NCBI GenBank assembly: GCA_964540415.1
Contig: CAZIMM010000057.1
Coordinates: 1-13,270 of the forward strand
Length of the DNA stretch: 13,270 nucleotides
Direction of reading: 5' to 3'
Origin: CAZIMM01 sp964540415
GTDB lineage: Bacteria > Bacillota > Clostridia > Oscillospirales > Acutalibacteraceae
Position numbers and translations under genes: made by a program. Shown here piece by piece: positions 1 through 6,807 of the stretch; within the stretch, counting starts at the first letter, position 1, and each line of letters starts with the position of its first letter. The notes under the pieces were generated by a model that was not told where the DNA came from, did not search any database, and worked only from the letters and a program-made list of their open reading frames with translations.

Positions 1-987
1 ACCGGTGTTTCCGCAATTGACGGGCTGAACACACTCGTCAGAGGTCAGAAACTTCCGATTTTCTCAGCCTCGGGCTTGCCTCACGCACAGCTTGCGGCAC
101 AGATAGCAAGGCAGTCAAAGGTTCTCGGAACAAACGAACAGTTTGCCGTTGTTTTTGCTGCCATGGGCATCACATTTGAAGAATCAAACTTCTTTGTTGA
201 AAGCTTCCGCGAGACCGGTTCGCTTGACAGAACCGTCATGTTCTCAAACCTTGCGAACGACCCCGCGATTGAAAGAATTGCCACCCCGAAAATGGCGCTT
301 ACAGCTGCTGAATACCTTGCATTCGACAAGGGAATGCACGTTCTCGTCATCCTCACGGACATCACAAACTATGCCGACGCGCTGCGTGAAGTTTCTGCGG
401 CAAGAAAAGAAGTTCCCGGCAGGCGCGGATATCCCGGTTATATGTACACTGACCTTGCCTCTATTTATGAGCGTGCGGGCAGACAGAAGGGAAAGAACGG
501 CAGCATAACAATGATTCCGATTCTTTCAATGCCGGAGGACGATAAAACCCACCCGATTCCCGACCTCACCGGTTATATCACCGAGGGTCAGATTATCCTG
601 AGCAGGTCACTTTACAGAAAGGGCATCAATCCGCCTGTTGACGTTTTGCCGTCTCTTTCAAGGCTGAAGGATAAGGGCATCGGAGAAGGAAAAACCAGAA
701 AAGACCATTCAAACACAATGAACCAGCTCTTCTCCGCCTATGCCAGAGGCAAGGACTGCAAGGAGCTGATGATTATTCTCGGTGAGGCGGCACTCACGGA
801 TATTGACAAGCTCTATGCGCAGTTTGCCGATGAATTTGAAAAAACCTACGTCTCGCAAGGCTTTGACACCAATCGCACAATTGAGGAAACCCTCAATATC
901 GGCTGGAAGCTGCTTTCCATCCTTCCCAGAAGCGAACTGAAGCGTATCAGCGACGAACTGCTTGACGAGTATTACGGAAAGGTCTGA
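1..987 (+). CDS. ntpB: V-type ATP synthase subunit B, C-terminal part (5' end outside window)
   Basis: This is the non-catalytic nucleotide-binding subunit B of the V1 head of a bacterial A/V-type ATPase, the membrane-bound rotary enzyme that couples ATP to H+ or Na+ transport. The reading frame is open from base 1, and the 328 visible residues begin inside the conserved core (IDGLNTLVRGQKLPIFSASG, then LPHAQLAAQIARQ), which is characteristic of B subunits. The family is usually about 460 residues, so roughly the first 130 are missing. A TTG at 76 could be mistaken for a start, but it lies in this conserved core and is an internal leucine. Further family blocks are the DLASIYERAG segment and the PIPDLTGYITEGQI segment. 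The stop is TGA at 985-987, and subunit D starts 5 bases later, which is the usual B-then-D order of bacterial V-ATPase operons. Confidence 0.97.
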   Translation, partial: TGVSAIDGLNTLVRGQKLPIFSASGLPHAQLAAQIARQSKVLGTNEQFAVVFAAMGITFEESNFFVESFRETGSLDRTVMFSNLANDPAIERIATPKMALTAAEYLAFDKGMHVLVILTDITNYADALREVSAARKEVPGRRGYPGYMYTDLASIYERAGRQKGKNGSITMIPILSMPEDDKTHPIPDLTGYITEGQIILSRSLYRKGINPPVDVLPSLSRLKDKGIGEGKTRKDHSNTMNQLFSAYARGKDCKELMIILGEAALTDIDKLYAQFADEFEKTYVSQGFDTNRTIEETLNIGWKLLSILPRSELKRISDELLDEYYGKV

Positions 988-992
988 TTGCC

Positions 993-1643
993 ATGGCGGT
1001 GATGAACGTCAACCCCACCAGAATGGAGCTGACAAACCTCAAACGCAAGTTAATAACGGCACGCCGCGGGCATAAACTCCTCAAGGATAAGCGGGATGAG
1101 CTTATGCGTCGGTTTATGGACCTTGTCAGGGAAAACAAGGAGCTTCGCAAAAAGGTAGAGAGCGAGATTGCCGTTGCCAACAGGCATATGGCAGTGGCGC
1201 GCTCTGTGATGAGCGATGCGGCGCTGGATGTTGCCCTCATGCTCCCAATGCAGGAGATGAGCCTGGACATCAGCGAGAAAAATGTTATGAGCGTTATGAT
1301 ACCCGTGTTTTCAACAAAGCTGAAAACTGCCGACGAAAATGACATTTTTCCTTACGGTTACGCATTCACCTCGTTTGACCTTGACGATACGGTCAGCCAT
1401 CTTTCTTCAATAATGCCATATCTCCTGCGGCTTGCCGAAATCGAAAAATCCTGCCAGCTTATGGCAGCTGAAATCGAGAAAACCCGACGCAGAGTTAATG
1501 CGCTTGAACACGTATTGATTCCGCAATATGAGGACACAATAAAGTTTATAGCCATGAAGCTTGACGAAAACGAGCGCAGCACGACAACTCGCCTGATGAA
1601 GGTTAAGGACATGATGCTCGCGCAGGCGCACAATTACAGTTGA
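993..1643 (+). CDS. ntpD: V-type ATP synthase subunit D
   Basis: Subunit D is the central rotor shaft that transmits rotation between the V1 catalytic head and the membrane rotor. The protein has 216 residues, normal for the family (about 200-220). The N-terminus carries the signature VNPTRMEL followed by RGHKLLKDKRDELMRRF. The C-terminus carries ALEHVLIPQYEDTIKFIAMK followed by LDENERS. Both ends are long helices expected to pair as an antiparallel coiled coil. The start is ATG 993, preceded by a GGAAAGG site at 976-982 about 10 bases upstream. An in-frame ATG at 1002 is a possible alternative that would cost three residues. The gene follows ntpB after 5 bases and is the last ATPase gene here; the next gene is 69 bases away. 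Confidence 0.95.
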   Translation: MAVMNVNPTRMELTNLKRKLITARRGHKLLKDKRDELMRRFMDLVRENKELRKKVESEIAVANRHMAVARSVMSDAALDVALMLPMQEMSLDISEKNVMSVMIPVFSTKLKTADENDIFPYGYAFTSFDLDDTVSHLSSIMPYLLRLAEIEKSCQLMAAEIEKTRRRVNALEHVLIPQYEDTIKFIAMKLDENERSTTTRLMKVKDMMLAQAHNYS

Positions 1644-1697
1644 TAACAAGACTTTGTGTATCGTTCGCAGGCATAGTTGTCACACATAAAACGACAT

Positions 1698-1704
1698 AAG
1701 AGGA
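1698..1704 (+). promoter_or_regulatory. Ribosome binding site fixing the tmk start
   Basis: The sequence AAGAGGA lies 8 bases upstream of ATG 1713. It supports that codon over the upstream in-frame TTG at 1677, which would add 12 poorly conserved basic residues and has no good Shine-Dalgarno site. Confidence 0.7.
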
Positions 1705-1712
1705 ACGTAAAA

Positions 1713-2390
1713 ATGAACGGGAAATTGATTGTGATTGAAGGGCTTGACGGCTCCGGCAAATCAACTCAGATTGAGCTTCTTTCGGCAAAGCTGCGTGCCG
1801 GCGGCAGAAAAATACGCCAGATTAAGCTGCCCGATTACGACGACCCCTCGAGCACACTTGTGAAGATGTATCTGCGCGGTGATTTCGGCTCATCGCCGTC
1901 GGAAGTCGGCGCATATGCCGCCTCCAGCTTTTACGCAGTTGACAGATATGCAAATTACACCCGCCATTGGAAGAACGACTATCTTGCCGGAATGCTGATA
2001 GTTTCTGACAGATACACAACCTCCAATGCCTATCATCAGCTTGTCAAGCTTGACCGGGACAAGTGGGACGAATATCTTTCTTGGCTTGAGGACTATGAAT
2101 ATGTAAAACTCGGAATACCCAAGCCAGATTTGGTAATATATCTTGATATGCCCATTGATGTTTCTCAAAAGCTTATGAGCCGTCGTTACAACGGCGTTGA
2201 GTCAAAAAAGGATGTGCACGAGGCAAACACGGCTTACCTTGAAAGCTGCCGGAAAACCGCAGCGTATGCCGCGGAAAAACTCGGCTGGTCTGTTGTCAGC
2301 TGTGTTGTTGACGGTGAACCGTTGCCGATTGAGACAATTGCATATGAAATATTCATGATTGTTAAAGAAAAGGGTATACTTGATGCTTGA
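1713..2390 (+). CDS. tmk: Thymidylate kinase (dTMP kinase)
   Basis: Thymidylate kinase phosphorylates dTMP to dTDP with ATP in the cytoplasm, an essential step towards dTTP. The 225-residue product starts MNGKLIVIEGLDGSGKS. The P-loop is G10-S17 (GLDGSGKS) with Lys16. The base/phosphate-binding DRY motif is at residues 99-101 within SDRYTTSNAYHQ. The segment PKPDLVIYLDMPIDV is the typical strand ahead of the lid, and SRRYNGVESKKDVHE fits the arginine-containing lid. The P-loop lacks the arginine seen in human-type enzymes, so it looks like a bacterial type II enzyme. The start is set by the AAGAGGA site. A 69-base gap (1644-1712) separates it from ntpD; I see no convincing promoter or terminator there. 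Its stop overlaps the next gene by 8 bases. Confidence 0.95.
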   Translation: MNGKLIVIEGLDGSGKSTQIELLSAKLRAGGRKIRQIKLPDYDDPSSTLVKMYLRGDFGSSPSEVGAYAASSFYAVDRYANYTRHWKNDYLAGMLIVSDRYTTSNAYHQLVKLDRDKWDEYLSWLEDYEYVKLGIPKPDLVIYLDMPIDVSQKLMSRRYNGVESKKDVHEANTAYLESCRKTAAYAAEKLGWSVVSCVVDGEPLPIETIAYEIFMIVKEKGILDA

Positions 2391-3276
2391 GTTCAGAGAT
2401 TTAACAATTGAAGATAAGGAACGCGCCGACAAGTGCTTGGAGAATTTCACGACTTTCGGATGTGAGTATTGCTTTGGAAACGCTTTCATCTGGAGAAAAG
2501 TGTTTTCTCACAGAGTATGCTTTTATAAAGACTTTTTTCTCATGGAATATGTTTATGACGGAAAAAGAGGCTTCTTCTATCCTATCGGAAATTCAAACAT
2601 CAAAGATCCTGTAAATGAAATCATCGCCTATGCGAACCCGAAACCGGGTGAGTGTCTGTTCAGAGGCGTTTCGGAAGCAGGCGTCCGTGAAATTGAAACT
2701 GCTTTCCCCGGAAAATTTGAATTTCATTCTCTCAGAGACACGTATGATTATGTCTATCTGACCACAGATTTGGCTGAACTGAAGGGGAAGAAATACCATT
2801 CAAAGCGCAATTTTATTTCCGCTTTTAAAAGAGCATACCCGGATTATCACTTTGAAATGATTGACATAACCAATTTTGAGGATTGTCGAAAAATGTACAG
2901 TGAATGGCTTGAAATCAACGAATATAAAAATCCGGAAGAGCTTGCCGACGAGCAAACGGCAATAAACGAAGCGTTTAACTATTATTTTTCGCTCGGGCTC
3001 AAAGGAGCGCTGATACGCGCCGGGGGCAGGGTAGTCGCCTTCACAATCGGTGAGCAGCTGAACAAAAACACATTTTGCACACACATTGAAAAGGCTTTTG
3101 CGGATGTTCGCGGAGCATATCCTATTATTAACAGAGACTTTGCCGCAAACGTTCTCATGGGTTATAAATATGTGAACCGCGAGGACGACACGGGAAGTGA
3201 GGGCTTGAGGAAGGCAAAACTTTCGTATTATCCGGAATTGCTTTTAAAAAAATATTCGGCTATATATAAAGGTTAG
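2383..3276 (+). CDS. DUF2156 (phosphatidylglycerol lysyltransferase C-terminal-like) protein
   Basis: This 297-residue soluble protein matches the DUF2156/LPG_synthase_C family, the tandem GNAT-fold domain also found at the C-terminus of MprF lysyl-phosphatidylglycerol synthases. Visible family features are the aromatic N-terminal block with CEYCFGNAFIWRK, the central YHSKRNFISAFKR at about residues 138-150, and the late IEKAFADVRGAYPIINRDF block. No membrane segment is present, so this is the stand-alone cytoplasmic form, whose substrate is unknown. It could transfer an acyl or aminoacyl group, but that is only a family-level inference. ATG 2383 is used because AAAGGG at 2368-2373 precedes it by 9 bases; it overlaps the tmk end by 8 bases, suggesting translational coupling. 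The next gene follows after 9 bases and also encodes an acetyltransferase fold. Confidence 0.88.
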   Translation: MLEFRDLTIEDKERADKCLENFTTFGCEYCFGNAFIWRKVFSHRVCFYKDFFLMEYVYDGKRGFFYPIGNSNIKDPVNEIIAYANPKPGECLFRGVSEAGVREIETAFPGKFEFHSLRDTYDYVYLTTDLAELKGKKYHSKRNFISAFKRAYPDYHFEMIDITNFEDCRKMYSEWLEINEYKNPEELADEQTAINEAFNYYFSLGLKGALIRAGGRVVAFTIGEQLNKNTFCTHIEKAFADVRGAYPIINRDFAANVLMGYKYVNREDDTGSEGLRKAKLSYYPELLLKKYSAIYKG

Positions 3277-3280
3277 GTGA
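3275..3280 (+). promoter_or_regulatory. Ribosome binding site deciding the GNAT gene start
   Basis: AGGTGA overlaps the stop codon of the DUF2156 gene and lies 5 bases before ATG 3286. It favours ATG 3286 over GTG 3277, which is part of this same site. GTG 3277 has only AAAGG at 3268-3272, with short spacing. Confidence 0.5.
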
Positions 3281-3285
3281 GATAC

Positions 3286-4146
3286 ATGGTTGGCTTTGCA
3301 AAAAAAGAGGATATGGGAGCGGTCTGCTCGCTGTGGAAGGAATGCTTCGGTGACACCGAGGAATATATCAACTCTTTTTTAAACACGCACCCGAATGCGG
3401 GTCAGATACTTATCAATAAGCAAGGCGACGAGCTTGCGGCTATGATGTTTCTGCTTGAGGGTCAGTGCGTTTTCTCTGGCTCGGCAAGAAGCGCCTATTA
3501 CATTTATGCTGCCTGCACTGCACCAAAGTATCGTCGCCGGGGATTTATGACCGGGCTTGTTGACCTTGCCGGTGAATACGCTCAGAAGCAGGGAGGAAGC
3601 TTCCTCGTTCTTAAGCCCGCAACAGAGGAGCTGTTTTCTTATTACGGCAGACACGGTTTCAGGCGTGCTTTCAAAATCAAGCGCATCACTTTTTCCCGCC
3701 GCATTCTCACCGCGATTGCGCATGACGGTGTGGCTTTGCAGTCGCTGAGTGCTCAGGAGCTTGAAATAATCAGAACAAGGTCAATGGTATCCTCCGATTA
3801 TTTTGCATGGGGCGGTGATCACATTGCCTGTGCACTTTCCGAAAACCTTCTTTCCGGCGGAATCAATTTCTTGGGTGACGGCTTCTATGCAATCGGTGAA
3901 CAAAATGAAGACACTCTGCTTATCAGAGAGCTTTGCTGCGGTTCAAAAGGCTTTTATGCGGCAGCAAGCTTGATATTGAATAATTCGGACGCATTGGAAT
4001 TCACTTTTGAACTTCCTGTCGGTTTCCCGATTACCGCCGACAATTTTCAGATTGTCTACAACGGAATGATAAGACCGCTCAACAGGGATGCCGAATCGCT
4101 TGCGTTCAAGGCGGACAGTCCTTATCTGGGGCTTACGCTCGGTTAA
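3286..4146 (+). CDS. GNAT family N-acetyltransferase
   Basis: This is a predicted acetyl-CoA-dependent N-acetyltransferase of 286 residues, cytoplasmic, with unknown substrate. The N-terminal half (about residues 1-150) has the GNAT layout. The opening FAKKEDMGAVCSLWKECFGD resembles the first strand and helix of many clostridial GNATs. The motif A strand YYIYAACTAPKYRRRGFM has the pyrophosphate-binding loop R83-M88 (RRRGFM) in place of Q/RxxGxG/A. EELFSYYGRHGF matches the motif B FYxKxGF element. The remaining 130 or so residues are not assigned. ATG 3286 is chosen from its AGGTGA site; GTG 3277 would add three residues. Its neighbour upstream also has a GNAT-like fold, and a DJ-1 family gene follows after 21 bases. 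Confidence 0.85.
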   Translation: MVGFAKKEDMGAVCSLWKECFGDTEEYINSFLNTHPNAGQILINKQGDELAAMMFLLEGQCVFSGSARSAYYIYAACTAPKYRRRGFMTGLVDLAGEYAQKQGGSFLVLKPATEELFSYYGRHGFRRAFKIKRITFSRRILTAIAHDGVALQSLSAQELEIIRTRSMVSSDYFAWGGDHIACALSENLLSGGINFLGDGFYAIGEQNEDTLLIRELCCGSKGFYAAASLILNNSDALEFTFELPVGFPITADNFQIVYNGMIRPLNRDAESLAFKADSPYLGLTLG

Positions 4147-4156
4147 ACACTTATTC

Positions 4157-4163
4157 GGAGGTG
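4157..4163 (+). promoter_or_regulatory. Strong ribosome binding site of the DJ-1 family gene
   Basis: GGAGGTG, nearly perfect against the 16S anti-Shine-Dalgarno sequence, ends 4 bases before ATG 4168. It is the strongest site in the plus-strand operon. Confidence 0.75.
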
Positions 4164-4167
4164 CAAA

Positions 4168-4716
4168 ATGCTTTACATCTTTCTTGCGCATGGCTTTGAA
4201 GAAGTTGAAGCGCTCGCAACGCTCGACATTCTCAGACGCCTGAAGCTTGACGTGCTCACGGTAGGCGTTGGTTCAAAAACTGTTGTGGGTTCGCACTCAA
4301 TTCCTGTTGTTTGTGACAAAACAATTGATGAAGTGTCCCCGGGGGCGGATTTGCAGGGTGTCATTTTGCCGGGCGGTATGCCGGGCACTGCGAATCTTGA
4401 AAAGAATGAAACCGTTTTGCGCTTTATTCGCTATTCTTATGAAAACGAGAAGCTGGTCTGTGCGATTTGTGCCGCACCGTCGATTCTCGGCCATCTCGGC
4501 TTGCTTGACGGAGTTGAGGCAACCTGTTTTCCTGGATATGAAACTGACCTTATCGGAGCAGTTATATCTAAAAAGTCTGTATGTTCTCACGGAAACATAA
4601 TCACAGCGAAGGGCTGCGGTGTTTCGCTTGAATTCGGTTTGGCAATCGGTGCAAGGCTTGCCGGAGAGCAGGCTGCAAGCAAGGTCGCCGATTCAATCCA
4701 GCTGCACCGCATATGA
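4168..4716 (+). CDS. DJ-1/PfpI family protein
   Basis: This is a 182-residue single-domain member of the DJ-1/ThiJ/PfpI superfamily, closest by eye to the DJ-1/YajL branch. The nucleophile elbow is at Cys101 in AICAAP, equivalent to Cys106 of human DJ-1 (AICAGP). Glu14 in HGFEEVEAL corresponds to DJ-1 Glu18, which tunes the cysteine pKa. The GVILPGGMPG loop (residues 64-73) and the C-terminal GCGVSLEFGLAIGARLAG also match. Proposed roles for this branch include a redox-sensitive chaperone and a methylglyoxal-related glyoxalase/deglycase, the latter disputed, so no activity is assigned here. Some clostridial copies are labelled 4-methyl-5(b-hydroxyethyl)-thiazole monophosphate biosynthesis (ThiJ), which the sequence does not prove. 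It overlaps the next gene by ATGA at 4713-4716. Confidence 0.92.
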   Translation: MLYIFLAHGFEEVEALATLDILRRLKLDVLTVGVGSKTVVGSHSIPVVCDKTIDEVSPGADLQGVILPGGMPGTANLEKNETVLRFIRYSYENEKLVCAICAAPSILGHLGLLDGVEATCFPGYETDLIGAVISKKSVCSHGNIITAKGCGVSLEFGLAIGARLAGEQAASKVADSIQLHRI

Positions 4717-5294
4717 GTATTATAAATGAAAAGAATGCCTTGCGAAAGGATGCGTCGAAATACCGCAGGGAATTGCCGGCATTAAAGAAATCATCATTTG
4801 ACACCGCAATTGCCGGCTTTGTCAATGAGCTGATTTCAGCTTCCGCCGCCGAAATGCTTTTGATTTACGTTTCAAAGCCTGAGGAAATCGAAACGAGAGA
4901 AATCATTTCAAACGCGTTAAAACTCGGCATTGCAGTTGCTGCCCCGCGCTGCTTCGGAAAAAACAGCATGGAATTCTTTTTCCTTTCCTCTCTTGATGAG
5001 CTTGTTCCCGGCGCCTTCGGTATTATGGAACCGGACATTGCAAGGTGCAAAAAAGTTGAAGCTGCGCGCGGAATATGTGTTACGCCTGCGCTCATGCTCG
5101 GCAGGGACGGTTCACGTCTCGGTTACGGTGCGGGCTACTATGACCGCTTTCTGAAAAGCTTCGAAGGTTCAACTGTCGGGTTGTGCTATGATTTGCTTGT
5201 TGTTGACTCACTCCCGCAAGATGAATACGATATCAAAATCAATATGATAATTACCCAAAACGGCGCTGTTGAAACTGCACCTGAAAGGACGTAA
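4713..5294 (+). CDS. 5-formyltetrahydrofolate cyclo-ligase
   Basis: 5-FTHF cyclo-ligase (methenyltetrahydrofolate synthetase) converts 5-formyl-THF to 5,10-methenyl-THF with ATP, returning a storage or inhibitory folate to one-carbon metabolism. The 193 residues are typical of the family (about 180-200). The N-terminus has the basic KNALRKDASKYRREL helix used in nucleotide binding. The strongest signature is at residues 130-145, GRDGSRLGYGAGYYDR, the conserved GxRLGxGxGYYDR phosphate-binding loop. The segment LIYVSKPEEIETREII matches the substrate-site region. ATG 4713 overlaps the previous stop (ATGA), implying coupled translation with the DJ-1 family gene. mltG starts only 4 bases after the stop. 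It corresponds to the B. subtilis YqgN family. Confidence 0.94.
   Translation: MSIINEKNALRKDASKYRRELPALKKSSFDTAIAGFVNELISASAAEMLLIYVSKPEEIETREIISNALKLGIAVAAPRCFGKNSMEFFFLSSLDELVPGAFGIMEPDIARCKKVEAARGICVTPALMLGRDGSRLGYGAGYYDRFLKSFEGSTVGLCYDLLVVDSLPQDEYDIKINMIITQNGAVETAPERT
5284..5289 (+). promoter_or_regulatory. Ribosome binding site of mltG
   Basis: AAAGGA, inside the end of the cyclo-ligase gene, lies 9 bases before ATG 5299. It selects this ATG over the upstream in-frame TTG at 5269, which lies within the previous gene. Confidence 0.6.
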
Positions 5295-5298
5295 TATA

Positions 5299-6807
5299 AT
5301 GGACGAAAATAAAAAAAGCTTCAGGCGTGATGATGAGGACGATATCGACAAGTGGCTTGAACGCCATTCTGCCGACAATCTTGATTTTCTCGGAAAAAAG
5401 GACAACGGTGCCGCCCAACCGATTGTTACACCTCCTGCGTCGGAGGCACACAGCGACCGCGTTGTCATTGAACCTGACGACGAGGAATCACAGTATCCCG
5501 TTGACAGACGTGACATTGTGAGACGTTTTGCAATGAGTATTGATGAATCAAAGTTTGACGAAGATGAACCTGAACCCATAACAGAGGAAGCACCGCGCAG
5601 CAAGGGTGAGATATATTTTTCAAATCATGAGCGCGTCAGACGTGTTCGTGAAGCAGCGGAAAGATATGAAGCGGAGCAACAGACTGTGAAGGCTTCCAAG
5701 CCGGATGCTCCGAAAGCGCAGCATCACGCAACCGTCACAAAGGTTAAACAGCCCCTCGGATTTGCCAGAGGAGCTACGATGATTCTGATAATTGTACTTC
5801 TTTCATCACTCATGAGCATAACCGCGCTCTCCTGCATGAACGATGTTCTCGCAATCAACCGCAATGATGAAATTGTATCTGTCACAATTCCGCAGGGCGC
5901 ATCATATAAGGAGATTATCGACATCCTTGCCGATAAGAATCTTGTCCATAATGCGGCTTTCTGCAAATTTTTCGCTCGCTTCAGAGACTATGACGAGGTT
6001 AAGTTTCTTAACGGTGTCTATTATCTCAGCTCCGACATGGGCTGTGAGGGTATGCTCAATGAAGTGCGTCAGGTTCAAAAAACAGCCGAAACAGTCAGCC
6101 TCAGCTTCCCTGAGGGCTGGACAATAAGCCAAATTGTTGAAAAGCTTTCCAAATTCAATGTCTGCCGTGCCGACCATTTCTATTCGGCATTGTCCGGCAC
6201 TGAGTTTGATTATGATTTTGTCAAGAATATCCCGCAGGTCAACGGAAGATATCTGAAACTCGAAGGATATATGTTCCCCGACACATATGAGTTCTATGTC
6301 GGTGAAAACGTCAACAGCGTAATCAGGAAATTCCTGACAAACTTTGACTCAAAGTGGACAGACGGCGATGAAAAACGTGCCAAGGAAATCGGATTTTCAA
6401 TGGATCAGATTCTCACAATTGCCTCAATCGTCGAAAAGGAAGCTGCAAATAAGGAACAAATGGCTCAGATATCCTCTGTTATTTACAACAGACTGGGGAA
6501 TTCCGTCAACCATCCTTCGCTGGGCTGCGATTCCACGAAGAATTATATTCAGAATTATGTTCTTCCTGTTGTAGGTTCGTCTGCCGCAAATGTGCTCCTT
6601 GAATATTACGACACCTCGGTTTGCAGCGGATTGCCGGCCGGCCCGATATGTAATCCCGGACGTGACGCAATCAACGCCGCGCTGAATCCGGCTGATACAG
6701 ATTACTTCTATTTCTGTCATGACAATAACGGCAAAATTTATCTTGCAAATACCTACAATGAGCATTTGAGCAACTGGTCGGAGGTACTCAAGGTCAATGC
6801 AAAATAA
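5299..6807 (+). CDS. mltG: Endolytic transglycosylase MltG
   Basis: MltG is a membrane-anchored lytic transglycosylase (YceG-like) that cuts nascent peptidoglycan strands and is thought to set glycan chain ends. The protein has 502 residues. Residues 1-158 are a highly charged, mostly acidic, low-complexity cytoplasmic tail. One membrane helix lies at about 159-180 (ATMILIIVLLSSLMSITALS). Next comes a LysM-like region beginning VSVTIPQGASYKEIIDIL, then the YceG domain. The catalytic glutamate is Glu379 in ASIVEKEA, equivalent to Glu218 of E. coli MltG. Downstream blocks SGLPAGPICNPGRDAINAAL and TDYFYFCHDNNGKIYLANTYNEH are typical. The E. coli enzyme is about 340 residues; the extra length is the cytoplasmic tail, as in some other Gram-positive MltG proteins. 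It overlaps the U32 gene by 11 bases. Confidence 0.95.
   Translation: MDENKKSFRRDDEDDIDKWLERHSADNLDFLGKKDNGAAQPIVTPPASEAHSDRVVIEPDDEESQYPVDRRDIVRRFAMSIDESKFDEDEPEPITEEAPRSKGEIYFSNHERVRRVREAAERYEAEQQTVKASKPDAPKAQHHATVTKVKQPLGFARGATMILIIVLLSSLMSITALSCMNDVLAINRNDEIVSVTIPQGASYKEIIDILADKNLVHNAAFCKFFARFRDYDEVKFLNGVYYLSSDMGCEGMLNEVRQVQKTAETVSLSFPEGWTISQIVEKLSKFNVCRADHFYSALSGTEFDYDFVKNIPQVNGRYLKLEGYMFPDTYEFYVGENVNSVIRKFLTNFDSKWTDGDEKRAKEIGFSMDQILTIASIVEKEAANKEQMAQISSVIYNRLGNSVNHPSLGCDSTKNYIQNYVLPVVGSSAANVLLEYYDTSVCSGLPAGPICNPGRDAINAALNPADTDYFYFCHDNNGKIYLANTYNEHLSNWSEVLKVNAK

Noticed and set aside
76..78. TTG as the start of the V-ATPase subunit B gene.
   Set aside because: The frame is open to base 1 and the upstream codons encode the conserved subunit B core, so the gene simply begins before the window.
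947..1345. A 132-codon minus-strand open frame opposite ntpD.
   Set aside because: It is fully antisense to a clear V-ATPase subunit gene and reads as a low-complexity Ser/Arg-rich shadow.
1653..1690. Possible hairpin or promoter in the ntpD-tmk gap (TTTGTGT facing ACACATAAA; TTGTCA at 1677).
   Set aside because: The arms are short with a bulge and no T-tract follows, and no -10-like box lies at proper distance from TTGTCA. It is too weak to call as a terminator or promoter.
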